A stretch of 64,000 nt of DNA. It comes from Eupeodes corollae. Taxonomy: Eukaryota > Arthropoda > Insecta > Diptera > Syrphidae. A program made the position numbers and the translations under genes. The stretch lies in NCBI RefSeq assembly GCF_945859685.1, contig NC_079149.1, positions 122,175,575 through 122,239,574 on the forward strand, in the 5' to 3' direction. The notes beneath the pieces are model-generated. The model saw only the letters and a program-made list of their open reading frames with translations. It ran no database searches and was not told the origin of the DNA. Of this stretch, positions 10,141 through 21,062 are shown in pieces (positions within the stretch are counted from its first letter, which is position 1; every line of letters begins with the position of its first letter).

Positions 10141-11530
10141 CATTTTAAAAAGTAAACTTATTTCCATTTCATTGTAAACGATTTAATTTAAGTTGTTATT
10201 TTAAAATATCTTTTATCCATTTGAGGTTAAAATATTACTATTTAGCTTACTTAATTATAGTGTATTGAAATATCCTTCAATAAATAGGATTCTTCCAACT
10301 TCAATAGATACATATTCGATTATCCATATTTTGTTTTTATTTTTTTTCCTATGAAATATGATTTTTCAAAAAAGAATATTTCTGTATGTTTTTTTACAAT
10401 TCTGATCTGAATACGCGCACGAATGCACTAAAAGGAAAGCAAAAAAAATGAAAATAACCCGTCAATTCTTTGAATACAACATCATCATCATCATCTTTGT
10501 ACATTCTTCTTCCCCAACCACACCACAATCCTATCGCATCCCTATAATACACCACCCCATTGATTTTCCTTCGTCAAAAGATGCCTGTATGCATGTATGT
10601 GTTAATGTATCTATCTATAGGTAAATGTAATTTCAATTCGACAACAGAAATAAAAAATAAAAAAAAAACATATACCTCTTCTCTTTTGCAATATGCTAAA
10701 GAAATCACTTAGTTGAATGAAACATTCATCGGAAATAAAGATAAACCAAAAGGTAGAAGGAATTCCGGTGAAAATTCTTCAAAACGATACTGAACTGAAC
10801 ACAATAACCATCATATACTCGTTTATAGCAGAGCATCAGAAATTACCTACCTTTATATATATATTAAGTAAAGGTTCTCTGAGTTCAACGAAAATAAGTA
10901 AGTAGGTGCTTTTTTGGACCAACTTACAGAATAAAAGAACAAAACGGAAACAAGGAAAATACAAATAAAAAGAAAAACACAGAGAAAAAAATGCAACAAA
11001 TTATGTTGACTTTTCCGACATTGCATTCATCGTTACTGAAACTCAGTGTGGAAACTGTAGAAGAGGGAGGAGGGGAAGAGGGAAGAATGGGTGTATGGAT
11101 GCAAAAGAAAATTTAATAAAAGAAATAAAAAATAATATGCAAAGAAGAAAAGGATTAACAAAAGAGACAAAGAAGAAAAAAATTACTCTGTACGAGTGAC
11201 TAAAACATTTCAACAGAATAAAAGGATTAAAATTGTATGCAAAGTCCATGTCAAAAGATGTAAAGCTTGGTGAAAAACAGAGACAACAAAAACAGAGAAA
11301 AAAAAACATAAACTGACTTAAATAGTACGAAAAGACACAATCATACTCGGAGAATAAGAAAAACTCTTTTAAGACGAAATGCAAATTAATTCAAATGAAC
11401 AATAACATTACTTCATTAAAAGTTATTTATTTAAATTAGACTTTTATACAAAACTATTCTAACTATTTTATTGTGCTAATTTTTGTCTTTATAAAAATAA
11501 TTCTTCCTTTAGATCTCTTATAATATTAAT
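10141..11530. other. Non-coding AT-rich stretch
   Basis: No gene supported. It contains a short CAT/ATC microsatellite (10480-10495), A-rich runs and a purine-rich tract at about 11040-11350. The long minus-strand open frame in that tract is explained by purine bias (it is almost all Phe, Ser and Leu). Confidence 0.6.
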
Positions 11531-11536
11531 CCTAGT

Positions 11537-11770
11537 TATATCCGATCTAGAAACAATAATATATTAATTGTTCACTGTGGCGTATACGTACTTTTTTTTA
11601 AATTTTCGTTTAAATCGATTTTAACGTCAGTGGATGTTGCTAATCTTTAAAAAACCTTAAATATACTCAATTTTATTTACAACGTCTATTATTTATGATG
11701 CACTATTCTCTATGAGAATACCAATAAAACAAGTGCACTAAGGCGTCTACTTAATCTTTTTTTAAATTTT
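11537..11770. repeat. Diverged direct repeat, copy 1
   Basis: About 230 bases beginning tatccgatctagaaacaa align with 13712-13945 (tatccgatcttgaaacaa) in the same order. Shared landmarks include aattgttca, cgtacttttttt, ttttcgttt, and tctattatt before a tctatga segment. Divergence is high, suggesting an old dispersed repeat or an old local duplication about 2.2 kb apart. Confidence 0.65.
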
Positions 11771-11834
11771 ATATGCAATGAATTTTAAATTTAAACAAAT
11801 CTTTTAACTGACGCAATACCTCAAGAAAAGGAAC

Positions 11835-12970
11835 ACATTAAGTTAGGTTAAAGTGGCTGCGAATTCATAATCCACACACTTAGGCCAAAAGAAAAGCCCC
11901 ATTGTGATACCACATGAATCTAGAGAGTTGCTTCCCACTAGTCGAACCAATTTGAACTTTTTATAAAGCCAAGGAGATATTTGATATCCTTGTTAGCTAG
12001 TTCACTGGGATTATCAAAAGAGCATTCTCACAGATGAAGTTTGCATCTTAGTGAAAGAGCAGAGCAAGTGCAGTGAAGGTGAGAGATTGTTTCCTCTTCT
12101 TCTTCGTCCATACAGCTCCTGCAGAAGTCATTTGAGACTACACCAAGTCGTATTGCGTGTCTGCCTATAAGACAGTGTAAAGACACCTATTAGGGAGCTA
12201 ATATAAAGTCTGCTTTGAGATAACTAGTCTTTAGAGCGCTTTATGTCCATTGAAGGCCACATGAGTTTTGTGGCTGCGCATGTTAGTAAATTGTGCCACC
12301 TAGAGTTTGTTATCGCAAAAGCTGTTTTATTTAGCAGAAGTTTGCATGTAGCTATCGGTATACCTATCTTCTTCCTTTCAGGTTAAGTAGGTATGACGGT
12401 TCCATTTTTAGCGAGTTCATCGGCTCTACAATTTCCTGTGATGTCTCTGTGGCCCGGCCCCCAACAGAGGTGAATGTTAAATTGCTGCGCCATCTCCATA
12501 AGAGACTATCGACAATCGAGGGCCGTTAGAGACTTGGTTGAGACATCGTCAAGGGATTTGATAGCAGCCTGACTGTCAGAGAAGGTACGGATATCAGGAG
12601 TTGATATCACGTTTTCTCTTAGCCAGGAGAGAACCTCTTTTATCGTTAAAATTTCTGCTTGGTAGAGGCTACAATGATTAGGGAGGCGGAATGAAATGCT
12701 TAGATTAAGCTTTTCTGAGTACACACCACTACCAACTCCCTCATTTGTCTTGGATCCATCGGTATAAAAATGGATGCATTTGTCATCCAGGATGTAATGG
12801 ATACCTGAAAGTTTTTTCCAAATAGGGGTTTAGGAATAGTGTAGTCCAAGTACCTTGGTATAGAACCAAAAAGGTTCAAAATCATAGAGTGTCCCACATT
12901 GTTATTGGTTCATTGAGATGAGGCGTTGAGTCTTATAGCTGCACTCGCTGCCATTTGTTTTCTGAAAGAT
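11835..12970 (-). pseudogene. RNase H-bearing non-LTR retrotransposon fragment (I-type)
   Basis: On the minus strand, from 12,965 downward, one reads AASAAIRLN, NLFGSIPRYLDYTIPKPLF, then the ribonuclease H core: a TDGSK-like start (frameshifted near 12,750), GVYSEKLNLSISFRLPNHCS, a Tyr-Gln-Ala-Glu-Ile segment and FSDSQAAIKSLD. These are the usual acidic positions of an RNase H fold. Further down come a WVPGHRD-like region broken by frameshifts, HCLIGRHAIRLGVVSNDFC and a Cys-rich end near 12,060-12,130. RNase H downstream of RT is typical of I, R1, LOA and related insect LINE clades. The clade is not resolvable here. Only the 3' part survives; the RT itself is missing. Confidence 0.8.
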
Positions 12971-13004
12971 CACCTTAATAGATTAAATTAATAATTGCTT
13001 TCGA

Positions 13005-13160
13005 AGCCAAATGAGAAGTTCCACAAGGAAGCCACTTAGGGCCTATTCTGTTTATATTTGATTTATTTATTATAATAATACTTTCGCGAGGGTGTAGCCT
13101 AAATATCTTGCAGTAAATATCCAAAACCAGTAGAAACAATTTGGTAAAGTTTAGTAAAAT
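13005..13160 (+). repeat. RT motif-B scrap, copy 3
   Basis: Starts near gagaagttccacaagg and contains agccacttagggcc followed by the same tail as copy 2 (gtgtagcc...cagtaaatatcc). Translated on the plus strand the core resembles GVPQGSHLGPILFIF. It directly abuts the upstream edge of the RNase H fragment, so the two may have become joined by rearrangement. Confidence 0.6.
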
Positions 13161-13603
13161 TAACAAAGTAAGGGGTGAAATCGTCTAAGTTGATAAATGA
13201 CTAACATATTTTTTATAGTCAAATTGACTGTCATCGATGTTTCTGTCTGTGTAAGCTGATTCAACTCAATTCAATTTCAGAGTAAAATCTTCCCAATTCT
13301 CCCATAAAATATCTAAATAAAAGTATTAAATTAAATTTTAACTTTTCTTGTGTTTTTTCGAATGTCGTATGCTTTGTCTGTCACAATAATGTGTTTATGT
13401 ACTTTAAAAAGGTAACTGACAAAATTTTCCATTCGTTTTTTGTAAACGACTATTAGTTCTATTGAGAAACAATATATTTGTTTGAAAATGACTATATAAT
13501 TTTTGTTGTAAGAGCTTTTAAGGCAACAATTTGACTACCATCTTACATGGATGAAATTCAATTATTTTGGCTGTCATTTATCAACAATCACCTTAGCCAA
13601 TTC

Positions 13604-13676
13604 CACCCCAGGAGTTTCACAAGGAAGCCACTTAGGGCCCATTCTGTTTATATTTGATTTATTTATTATAATATAA
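13604..13676 (+). repeat. RT motif-B scrap, copy 4
   Basis: The 73 bases from ccaggagtttcacaagg to tttattataat match copy 3 with few differences. The core reads GVSQGSHLGPILFIFDLFII in frame. No other RT motif is visible on either side. Confidence 0.65.
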
Positions 13677-13711
13677 ACTATTCAATTAAAGTCTTTATTT
13701 TGAAATATCCT

Positions 13712-13945
13712 TTATCCGATCTTGAAACAAAAAGATATCAATTGTTCAATGTGTCGTAGACGTACTTTTTTAAAATTTTCGTTTTGATGGTTCTTAACGT
13801 AAGTTCATGTTATTAATCTTTTTACAACTCATAATAAGCTCAATTTTTACCTGCAACATCTATTATTCATTATGTCCTAATTTTCTATGACGAAATCAAT
13901 TAAAAAAACGTACAACAAGCCGTATACGTAATATTTTTAGAAATA
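13712..13945. repeat. Diverged direct repeat, copy 2
   Basis: Partner of 11537-11770. Its end also resembles its own start: the gtcgtagacgtac...ggttcttaacgt stretch near 13751 recurs in altered form near 13920 (ccgtatacgta...ggtttttaacgt), a spacing of about 168 bases that hints at tandem structure in the parent repeat. Confidence 0.6.
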
Positions 13946-13989
13946 TATAAGTGATGGTTTTTAACGTTTGTTTATGTTTAAAAAAGTGA

Positions 13990-16900
13990 TTTAGCATGAA
14001 ACTCTTAGACGAATCTCACTCGTTTAAGAAAACAACTAAGTAACTTCAAGAAACGTTATATGCATAGATATGTACATTATTTCAATGAGGGTCTTCTATA
14101 TTCGTTTTTTATTTCAATGACAAAGATAGCGTGTTGCTGTTTTAAAAAAAAAGGATAATAAAACAATAGAGACTAATTCAAGCATGTCGATATAATGTCG
14201 TCTTAGCCACACCTTTTTTTGTCTTAAACCAACCTTGTTAATAAATTAATTTAGTTTTTTTTTTGTTCCTTTCTTCCACAAAATACAATTTATTCTTCTT
14301 TGACAAAGATGACTTAAACTATTTATCATAAATGCTATTTTCTTATAACAATGATAAATGGTTCACGCGTAATATTTTTGCTGTCATTTCAAATTTAATT
14401 ATACCACAATCTAACATTAAAGATTCTTTGAATTATGGTGTGTGAAATAATGTTTGACAAATAACCTCACATTCCTCATATTATTATTTTTATTTTTTTA
14501 ATGGCCGTTATATTTTTTCTTTTATTTTTTAATAAATGTGTATAAAATTCCTCCTAAATGTAAATGTTAATAAATGTTGCGTGATAGGACATTTTTCATT
14601 ACATTTTCTTTTATTATAATATGTATGCAGGTAAGGTATATGATGATTTTTATAGGTGAAGCCAAAAGGTTAATGTTAGGTAGAATATACATATCTGTGA
14701 CTATTAGTGTGAAAGAAAAACTTTATTTTCTACTTGACCTTAACCTATCCCAGTGAACTTTTGTATAATTAATGGGTGGCATAGAGAGAAACCAGAAGAA
14801 AAAGAAAAGAATTCTTAAGAATTTAATAAGAAAAAAAATAAAACACTTAAGTCGACTTTGGTATTGAAATTTTCCATCACGCATTTATGGTCGAGGTATA
14901 CATGGAAATTAAATTAACTAACTTTGCCTATAGTTGTGAAAAAAGGACCTTCAAGAATTTTATGAAGTTCTCGATGTTATGTTAAAGTGGACTTAATTAT
15001 AGGACATATACATAATTTGCACGAAAAATTAGTACACGTGTGGAAACTTTACTTTAATTAAAGGTCACACGAACTAGTAAACGAGAGCTAGTGGACTTAT
15101 CACATTGCTCTTAAGATTATTCACTGACTAAACGACTTCAAAAAAGTCAAACGAGTTAAGAAAGAACTTTCAAGGTGCTACAATGACTCTTTAAAGACCC
15201 GATTATTGTTTGTTTGAAAAAAGTTGTAACTCGTTATTCTCGTCATTATCGTTACATAATTAACTAGCTAACTCGTTAAGAAAATATTTGTATACTCATT
15301 TCTATTGTTAAATGAGTTGAAAATTTGAGTTAATATTGATGAGGAATAAAAAGGAATTTAACTCGTAATAGCAGTTGTACAATTAAATGTATTGAATGCA
15401 ACAGCTTATTAAACATTGAACGTGTTACAACTCGCTAACGATAACTCGATATGTCACTTTAAATTTATATTCAAATACTCGTTAAAGAATAGTTTTGCTC
15501 TTTACTATAGTTATTTGCATAAAATAAATGAATCCGTAGAAATTATTATTTTATATTGTATCAGATTAGAATTTGGTAACTTATTCGAAACAAAAAATTG
15601 TTAACTATCGTTACTTTAACATTTTGAAAAAATGGAAGTTTAAACAAAAACGCTGATGATATTGGTTTTTTTATGAATTTGCCAGAAAACCATCAATTCA
15701 AACTTAAAAAAATATTAGTATTCGTTACTCTTCATATATTCGTTACTCTCCATATATTCGTTTAGTAAGAAGGAACTGTATTACAAAGAATATTTGAAGT
15801 TTTTAGCGAATTTTCTAAAAGTTTAAGTTTTGAAATTTAGCACTATTACATTTGTTAATGGCTCCGAATTGTAGAACACATTGTATTGAACTACTTCTTT
15901 TCGACTCATGCTTGCATTAAATTAAAAAGGTTAGTTTCGCATGACATTTTATGTAACGATTTGGACATTATAATTATGCAAGTTAAATATTCGTTACTTT
16001 ATTAAAAAACTTACTTACATTACTTAAAACCAAACATGACTCTTTAAAAAAACTATGTTAATTTTCCTTATACAAAATGTTACAATTTCAATACTTATCA
16101 TAAAAATGCTTGTACTCGTTACTCTCATCACACTTTCGTTAAATATGCTTTACTCTTTTACATATAAAATTTGTGTGGATGGTGTTACAAATCGAATTTC
16201 TTAAACATTCTTTAAGAAACTGAATGTTAAAATTGAGTAGTTTTTAAATAATTCGATTTGATTTGACGTATTAAATTGGACTGTGAGTATTTATGATTTT
16301 TGCAATATAGTAACTTTTGTATAGAATTAACGTAGTTTTCATGAAACTGAATACTTGTTACATAATAATTCGTAACTTTAAACTTTTCAACAAAAAAAAA
16401 ACTGAATTTTACAAATGCGAAAAATAAAAATATTTTAAAGTAAAAGGTTGGTTGAAAAAATTGAAGTTAGTGGAATTATAATTCTTTTACCACTAATTCA
16501 AATGAACAGGATACAGGCATAACGAAATTTTTGAAACTGATTTAAGAAACGTGAATAAAAATTACAAATTCTCTTCTATTAAATTTGAAGTGTGTTTTTG
16601 TGTGACTAAGACATCAACTTTGGTAAACCAATCCTTGACAAAAAATCTCCTCTTAAGTAATATGAGATTGTCAAATCCAAAGATAATCCAAAATAAGTTA
16701 TTGCCTGTCAATGGCCCTTAGGTTAAAAGAAACAAATAAATCCTTTGTCATATATTTTATTCCAATAGCTTCTTCAGAAAGAAGAAACACTTGATATGGT
16801 TTGTTTTGAATTATTCCTTTTTTTTTGTATTTCTGATATTATTATCATGCTTGCAGCAATGAAACAAGACCTTCCAAATGAAACCCCATACAATAATTGT

Positions 16901-19107
16901 AAACGGCTTTATTTACTGCATTTTAAGCAGACAATCTCCATGGAAAAAGTCGCAATCAAAAATATTAATACTATAATGCAAAAAGCAAAAAAAGAACCCT
17001 CCATGTTAAATTGCGTTCCATGGTTTTTAACTTTGAAAAAATAAAAGTTACCATGGGCACCTGTTAAGCTTATTTATTTTGAAATCCAATACTAATGGTT
17101 ACAAAAATAAAATAAGAAAATGAAATAAAATAAAAGAAAAGAAATAATTTTTCCAAATCAATAAACATGAGAAGGTAAAAGTATTTATTATTACTTTTTT
17201 ATGACATTTCTTTCTACATTTCCAAGTGGAAATAAAATCATATTCAATGGCCCATCATCCCCATAATCATCATCATCAATGTTAAGACTTTCTATGTCTT
17301 CTATTCATTGTGGTGTTCTGGAACTTTTAACCTTTTATGATCCCTTTTCTGTCTGGTTATTTACCTCTGCTGTTATGCACCCCCTCCACCCCCTCTAAAT
17401 TGAAATCAAATACAAACATTTTCAACCCGAAGTCACAGGTAATCCTTGCACTTAGAAAGTCGGTAGTAACAATATCAATTTCATAATCAATACATCACAT
17501 TTTATTGGTTCAATGAACTTTCATTAAAAAACTTCTTAGAGAAAACCAAAATAACAGTGATTTTTTATTATTATTATTTTTTGAAATAAAAAATAACAGT
17601 CTGGAAAATGTATCAGCGAATGAATTGGTTTTTCAAATGCGTTGGAAATGTGCTTTTGTTAAAATTAAAAATAAAATGATAGTAATAAAAGAAATATAAA
17701 AGCTATTGATAGGCAGTTTATATATTTTTAAAATTATAAATAAGAAACATTTTCTTGTTTTGAAAAAGAAAATAATATCCATTTAGCTATGTAGCTAGGA
17801 TGAATTAAATATTTATTTTACAATTGATAAAAATATATATATACATAAAAAAACAAAAAAATATATAAATGTATAATGCGCAACAAGTAGTAAAACATTT
17901 GTACTAATTTTGCATAATTAGCTAAGAATTTAAATAAAATATTAAAGAAAAAACAAAAATTTAAATGTGATCAATTATAAAAACAAAATATTATAATAAA
18001 TTAAAAAAATAAGTAATAAAGTTATATTCTTGTTACAAAACAAAACAGAACAAAAGAAAATCTCAAAACAACAGAATCAATGTCTAGTATAATCAATGTA
18101 GTTTATAAACTTATGAGTAAATGTTTAGAAAAAAAAGAATACAAAACAGTGTTTATTATAAAAATTGACGAAAAATTATAGAAAATTTAAAAAAAAACTA
18201 AATTGGGAAATTTTATTTACCTATATTTTAAATATAAAAAAAATCAAGGTTAATAGTTTGGAAGAATGACAACAAATAAATAAGTTATATACGGAAAAGA
18301 CATAAATAATAATAATTTATACATTGATTTTATAATTTTATCATATTTTTGTAAAACAATTTGTATTATTATTAATAAAAAAAAGTATAGTAGAATCTTA
18401 TTATTATTCTTTGTTGAAATAAAGAATTTTTGACACAAATTTTGTTGGGTTTTTATTCATTTACACAATGGTATAAATGGTTTTCAAACTACATGTTCTT
18501 TGATGTTTTTTACAAATTTCTAGATCATTTCAAACTGTCAAAGCTGTCAGATCTGTCAGTAAAAATGTTAAAATATCTAACAATATTGCAAACTTACAGT
18601 TTTCTGTGACAATATTGCCAGAAACATCATTGCATTAACTGTCTGAAGACGAACTGTCAATTATCTGTCAACTGTCTAAAAATAAAACTGAAATAGTTTT
18701 CATACAATATAAACATTGTCAGACTCGAAGCCAGCTTTAGAACTGTCTTCACTTTTATAATAAACTATCTTTACACAAAGTCTGCTCTGACGTTTCATGT
18801 CTGTCAACGGAAATATTAATTTAACGTTACACTTCAGAATTTCAGAAAGTAGTTAGCTTATAGCAAGCTTCTAACTACGATCAGAGGCTCATCATAAGCA
18901 CATGTGTTAGTTGTTAGTAATATAATAATACAATTAACACCTAACACACCCACAAAATACAAAACATAATTAACATTTAAGACAATCGTTAACAAATAAA
19001 TGCATATACGTATAAAGTAAAAATAATTTCTAAAATTTGCTTGTCAGAGAGTTGCCATGTTATAATCTTACAGTGATATTTCAAGACTTTTGGACGAAAT
19101 CTGGGAC
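13990..19107. other. Non-coding AT-rich stretch with recurrent CTCGTTA-like words
   Basis: No gene supported; open frames are short and AT-driven. Between about 15,070 and 16,120 the word CTCGTTA and close variants (ATTCGTTACTC, AACTCGCTAAC) occur at least a dozen times in either orientation. They include three near-tandem copies at 15,719-15,763. A cluster of CTGTCA words lies at 18,534-18,680. Confidence 0.6.
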
Positions 19108-19259
19108 AGACTAAGACTAAGACTAAGACTAAGACTAAGACTAAGACTAAGACTAAGACTAAGACTAAGACTAAGACTAAGACTAAGACTAAGACTAAGA
19201 CTAAGACTAAGACTAAGACTAAGACTAAGACTAAGACTAAGACTAAGACTAAGACTAAG
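19108..19259. repeat. Hexamer microsatellite (AGACTA)n, about 25 copies
   Basis: Exactly periodic six-base repeat over 152 bases. It gives long open frames on both strands (Arg-Leu repeats on plus, Ser-Leu repeats on minus) that are artefacts of the period being a multiple of three. The unit is not the insect telomere repeat TTAGG. Confidence 0.98.
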
Positions 19260-20105
19260 GCTTAAACAAAAAATTGTCTTTGTGCCAATTTTTGTAGGAA
19301 ATTGAAAGTTCCACACGAAAGGAAAATTTTTATCAAACGAAGATTTGGAATTTTTTAAATACCGACAAAGTTAACTTATAAAAACGAAAAATATAGAATT
19401 CGAAAGCAAATTTAATGTTCTAAGACAAAATATATATTCATACTTTTAATCCTTCAAAAGTTACTGTTGTTTGACCCAATTGCTTCACTCGTTGTAACTA
19501 ATTGACATTTTACAAATTCTATAAATATTAGAATATGGAATAAGGCTCAAGAGGTAACAATGGTTGAATGCAAAAATAAAACCCAACAACAAGTACAAAC
19601 TTCGTTTTGCAATGTTGCATCCGACACACATTTAGTTTCCCACCAAAGAACAATAACTGACTGTCAATGTCACTTATGACGTTGACAGATTCCTATTTTA
19701 AGAAAAATACCGTCATATGAAAAGCATTCTGCTTTAATTTTTAATAATAATGGAATACATTTTAATGGAAGAGTTTATTTTTTAAGCGTTCACTCTTAAA
19801 ACCAACGCATAAGTCTTTTATTTAATTTCTTTTCATTTTTGATTCTTGTTTCACATTTAAAATACCTCAAGCTAAAACTGTAAAATCATTTACATAAATA
19901 TTTATGTATAATTTTAGTAAGTGCAACACATCTGCTTTTATATTTTGTGTGCTAAAATTATGAGAAGACAAATAAAAATAATATAATATCCTTTTTTTAC
20001 CTTGTGGGTTACTTGTTGCCTTCACCTTACCTTTTTATATTTACCATCTGAGGTGGAGGACAGTTTTGTTTATTTATACATCCGAAAAATCTTATTTGCA
20101 TTTCG
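19260..20105. other. Non-coding stretch
   Basis: AT-rich sequence with no supported gene, repeat or RNA. A CTGTCAATGTCA-like cluster near 19,660-19,690 is the only recurrent word noticed. Confidence 0.55.
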
Positions 20106-21062
20106 TACAGGGTGTCCCAAAATAATCACCAAGGATTTAATCGTATTCAAAAATAGGTATTTTATGTTTAAAAAATTTAGTAGTCACATTTTTTACGAAA
20201 ATCTTTTAAATTATTTCTATGCACAAAATGTTTAACTTCCCTAGGAAGTTATTGTAATCGGACCGATTTGTGAAATTCAATATTTTGACATTTCTCGATG
20301 TTTCAAGGTCCTTAAAACCTGAATGCAATTTTTGTTTTTAAAGATGACACGTTTGAACGTTCTACCACCATTTTCCGTCGCAAATATATTAAGAATTTTT
20401 TTTTTTTACAAAAATCGAAATGACAATTTTTCTGAAAAAATAAAAACCTGAACAAAAACGATGCAAAAATGTTTTTTTTTAAGTTTTCGAACTTAAAATT
20501 AAGGAATTGTTAAACTTTTACGAAAATCGACCCGGCATGGAAGGGAAGTTATCAGGGTAGTGTTCCAGCCGCTTTTTTATATTGAAACAAGCCAAGTTTA
20601 AGAAAAACAATCAGAGAAAATCTATCGAGCCGTTTTTAAGAAAGTCGGATTTTTGACCAACAAATTTTTATCAAGGCTTCTGTTATTTTTGATCTTGAAC
20701 AAAAATAAAAAAGCCTAACACAAATTCGCTTATAACCCTAATTTCCAAATTCGAACGCAATCGACCAAATTATTTAGGCTTCAGCGGTGATGATAGATAG
20801 TTGAATGGAATCGCGCACCCACTTTTCCACTTTCCTACCATTGTAAAATACGTTTTAAGTTTTAAGGAGTAGCAACTAAGGAATGGCTGTATGAAAACAT
20901 CTGGTTCCATTCAATAGCCGAGTACTCAAAGGTTTTTCCTTCCATAATATTTCGGGGACATCATTTGTAAGGGCTGAAGAGATCAATAAAAAAAAACTAT
21001 TTTTTGAAACTCACAAACTCATGATTTTCCTTTTATAGCGATAACTTTTAGACACCCTGTAA
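20106..21062. mobile_element. TA-flanked terminal-inverted-repeat element, non-autonomous
   Basis: The left end reads TA-CAGGGTGTCCC (20106-20118) and the right end GACACCCTG-TA (21051-21061), giving an inverted repeat of at least 9 bp (CAGGGTGTC) inside TA dinucleotides. This is the arrangement expected of Tc1/mariner-type target duplication. The roughly 950-bp interior has no transposase-like frame, so it is best read as a non-autonomous element. A copy of the TAACTTCCC repeat family sits inside it (20232-20572), indicating nesting or capture. The short repeat and single TA leave some chance of coincidence. Confidence 0.6.
20232..20572 (-). mobile_element. TAACTTCCC-family repeat, short copy (A)
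   Basis: Begins TTAACTTCCC (20232-20241) and carries GGGAAGTTAT (20543-20552) near its other end, followed by agggtag...ccagccgc. Read in reverse it matches the copy at 52.9-54.7 kb at both ends: the segment with atcgg.cc, atgtc/gacattt and tttcaaggtcc near 20,260-20,315 equals the reverse complement of 54,640-54,715. The ccctgataacttccc end equals 36,451-36,464. The interior has at most one degenerate copy of the tandem unit, so it is an internally shrunken member. Confidence 0.75.

Noticed and set aside
11043..11384. 113-codon minus-strand frame rich in Phe, Ser and Leu
   Set aside because: The region is a purine-rich tract on plus; the hydrophobic composition follows from base bias. No start context, domain or splice pattern supports it.
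19108..19259. Interstitial telomere repeat
   Set aside because: The unit AGACTA/TAGTCT is not TTAGG or another known telomere unit, and flies of this type lack telomerase repeats.
19068..19316. Ser-Leu and Arg-Leu repeat open frames on both strands
   Set aside because: They are produced by the (AGACTA)n hexamer array and are not genes.
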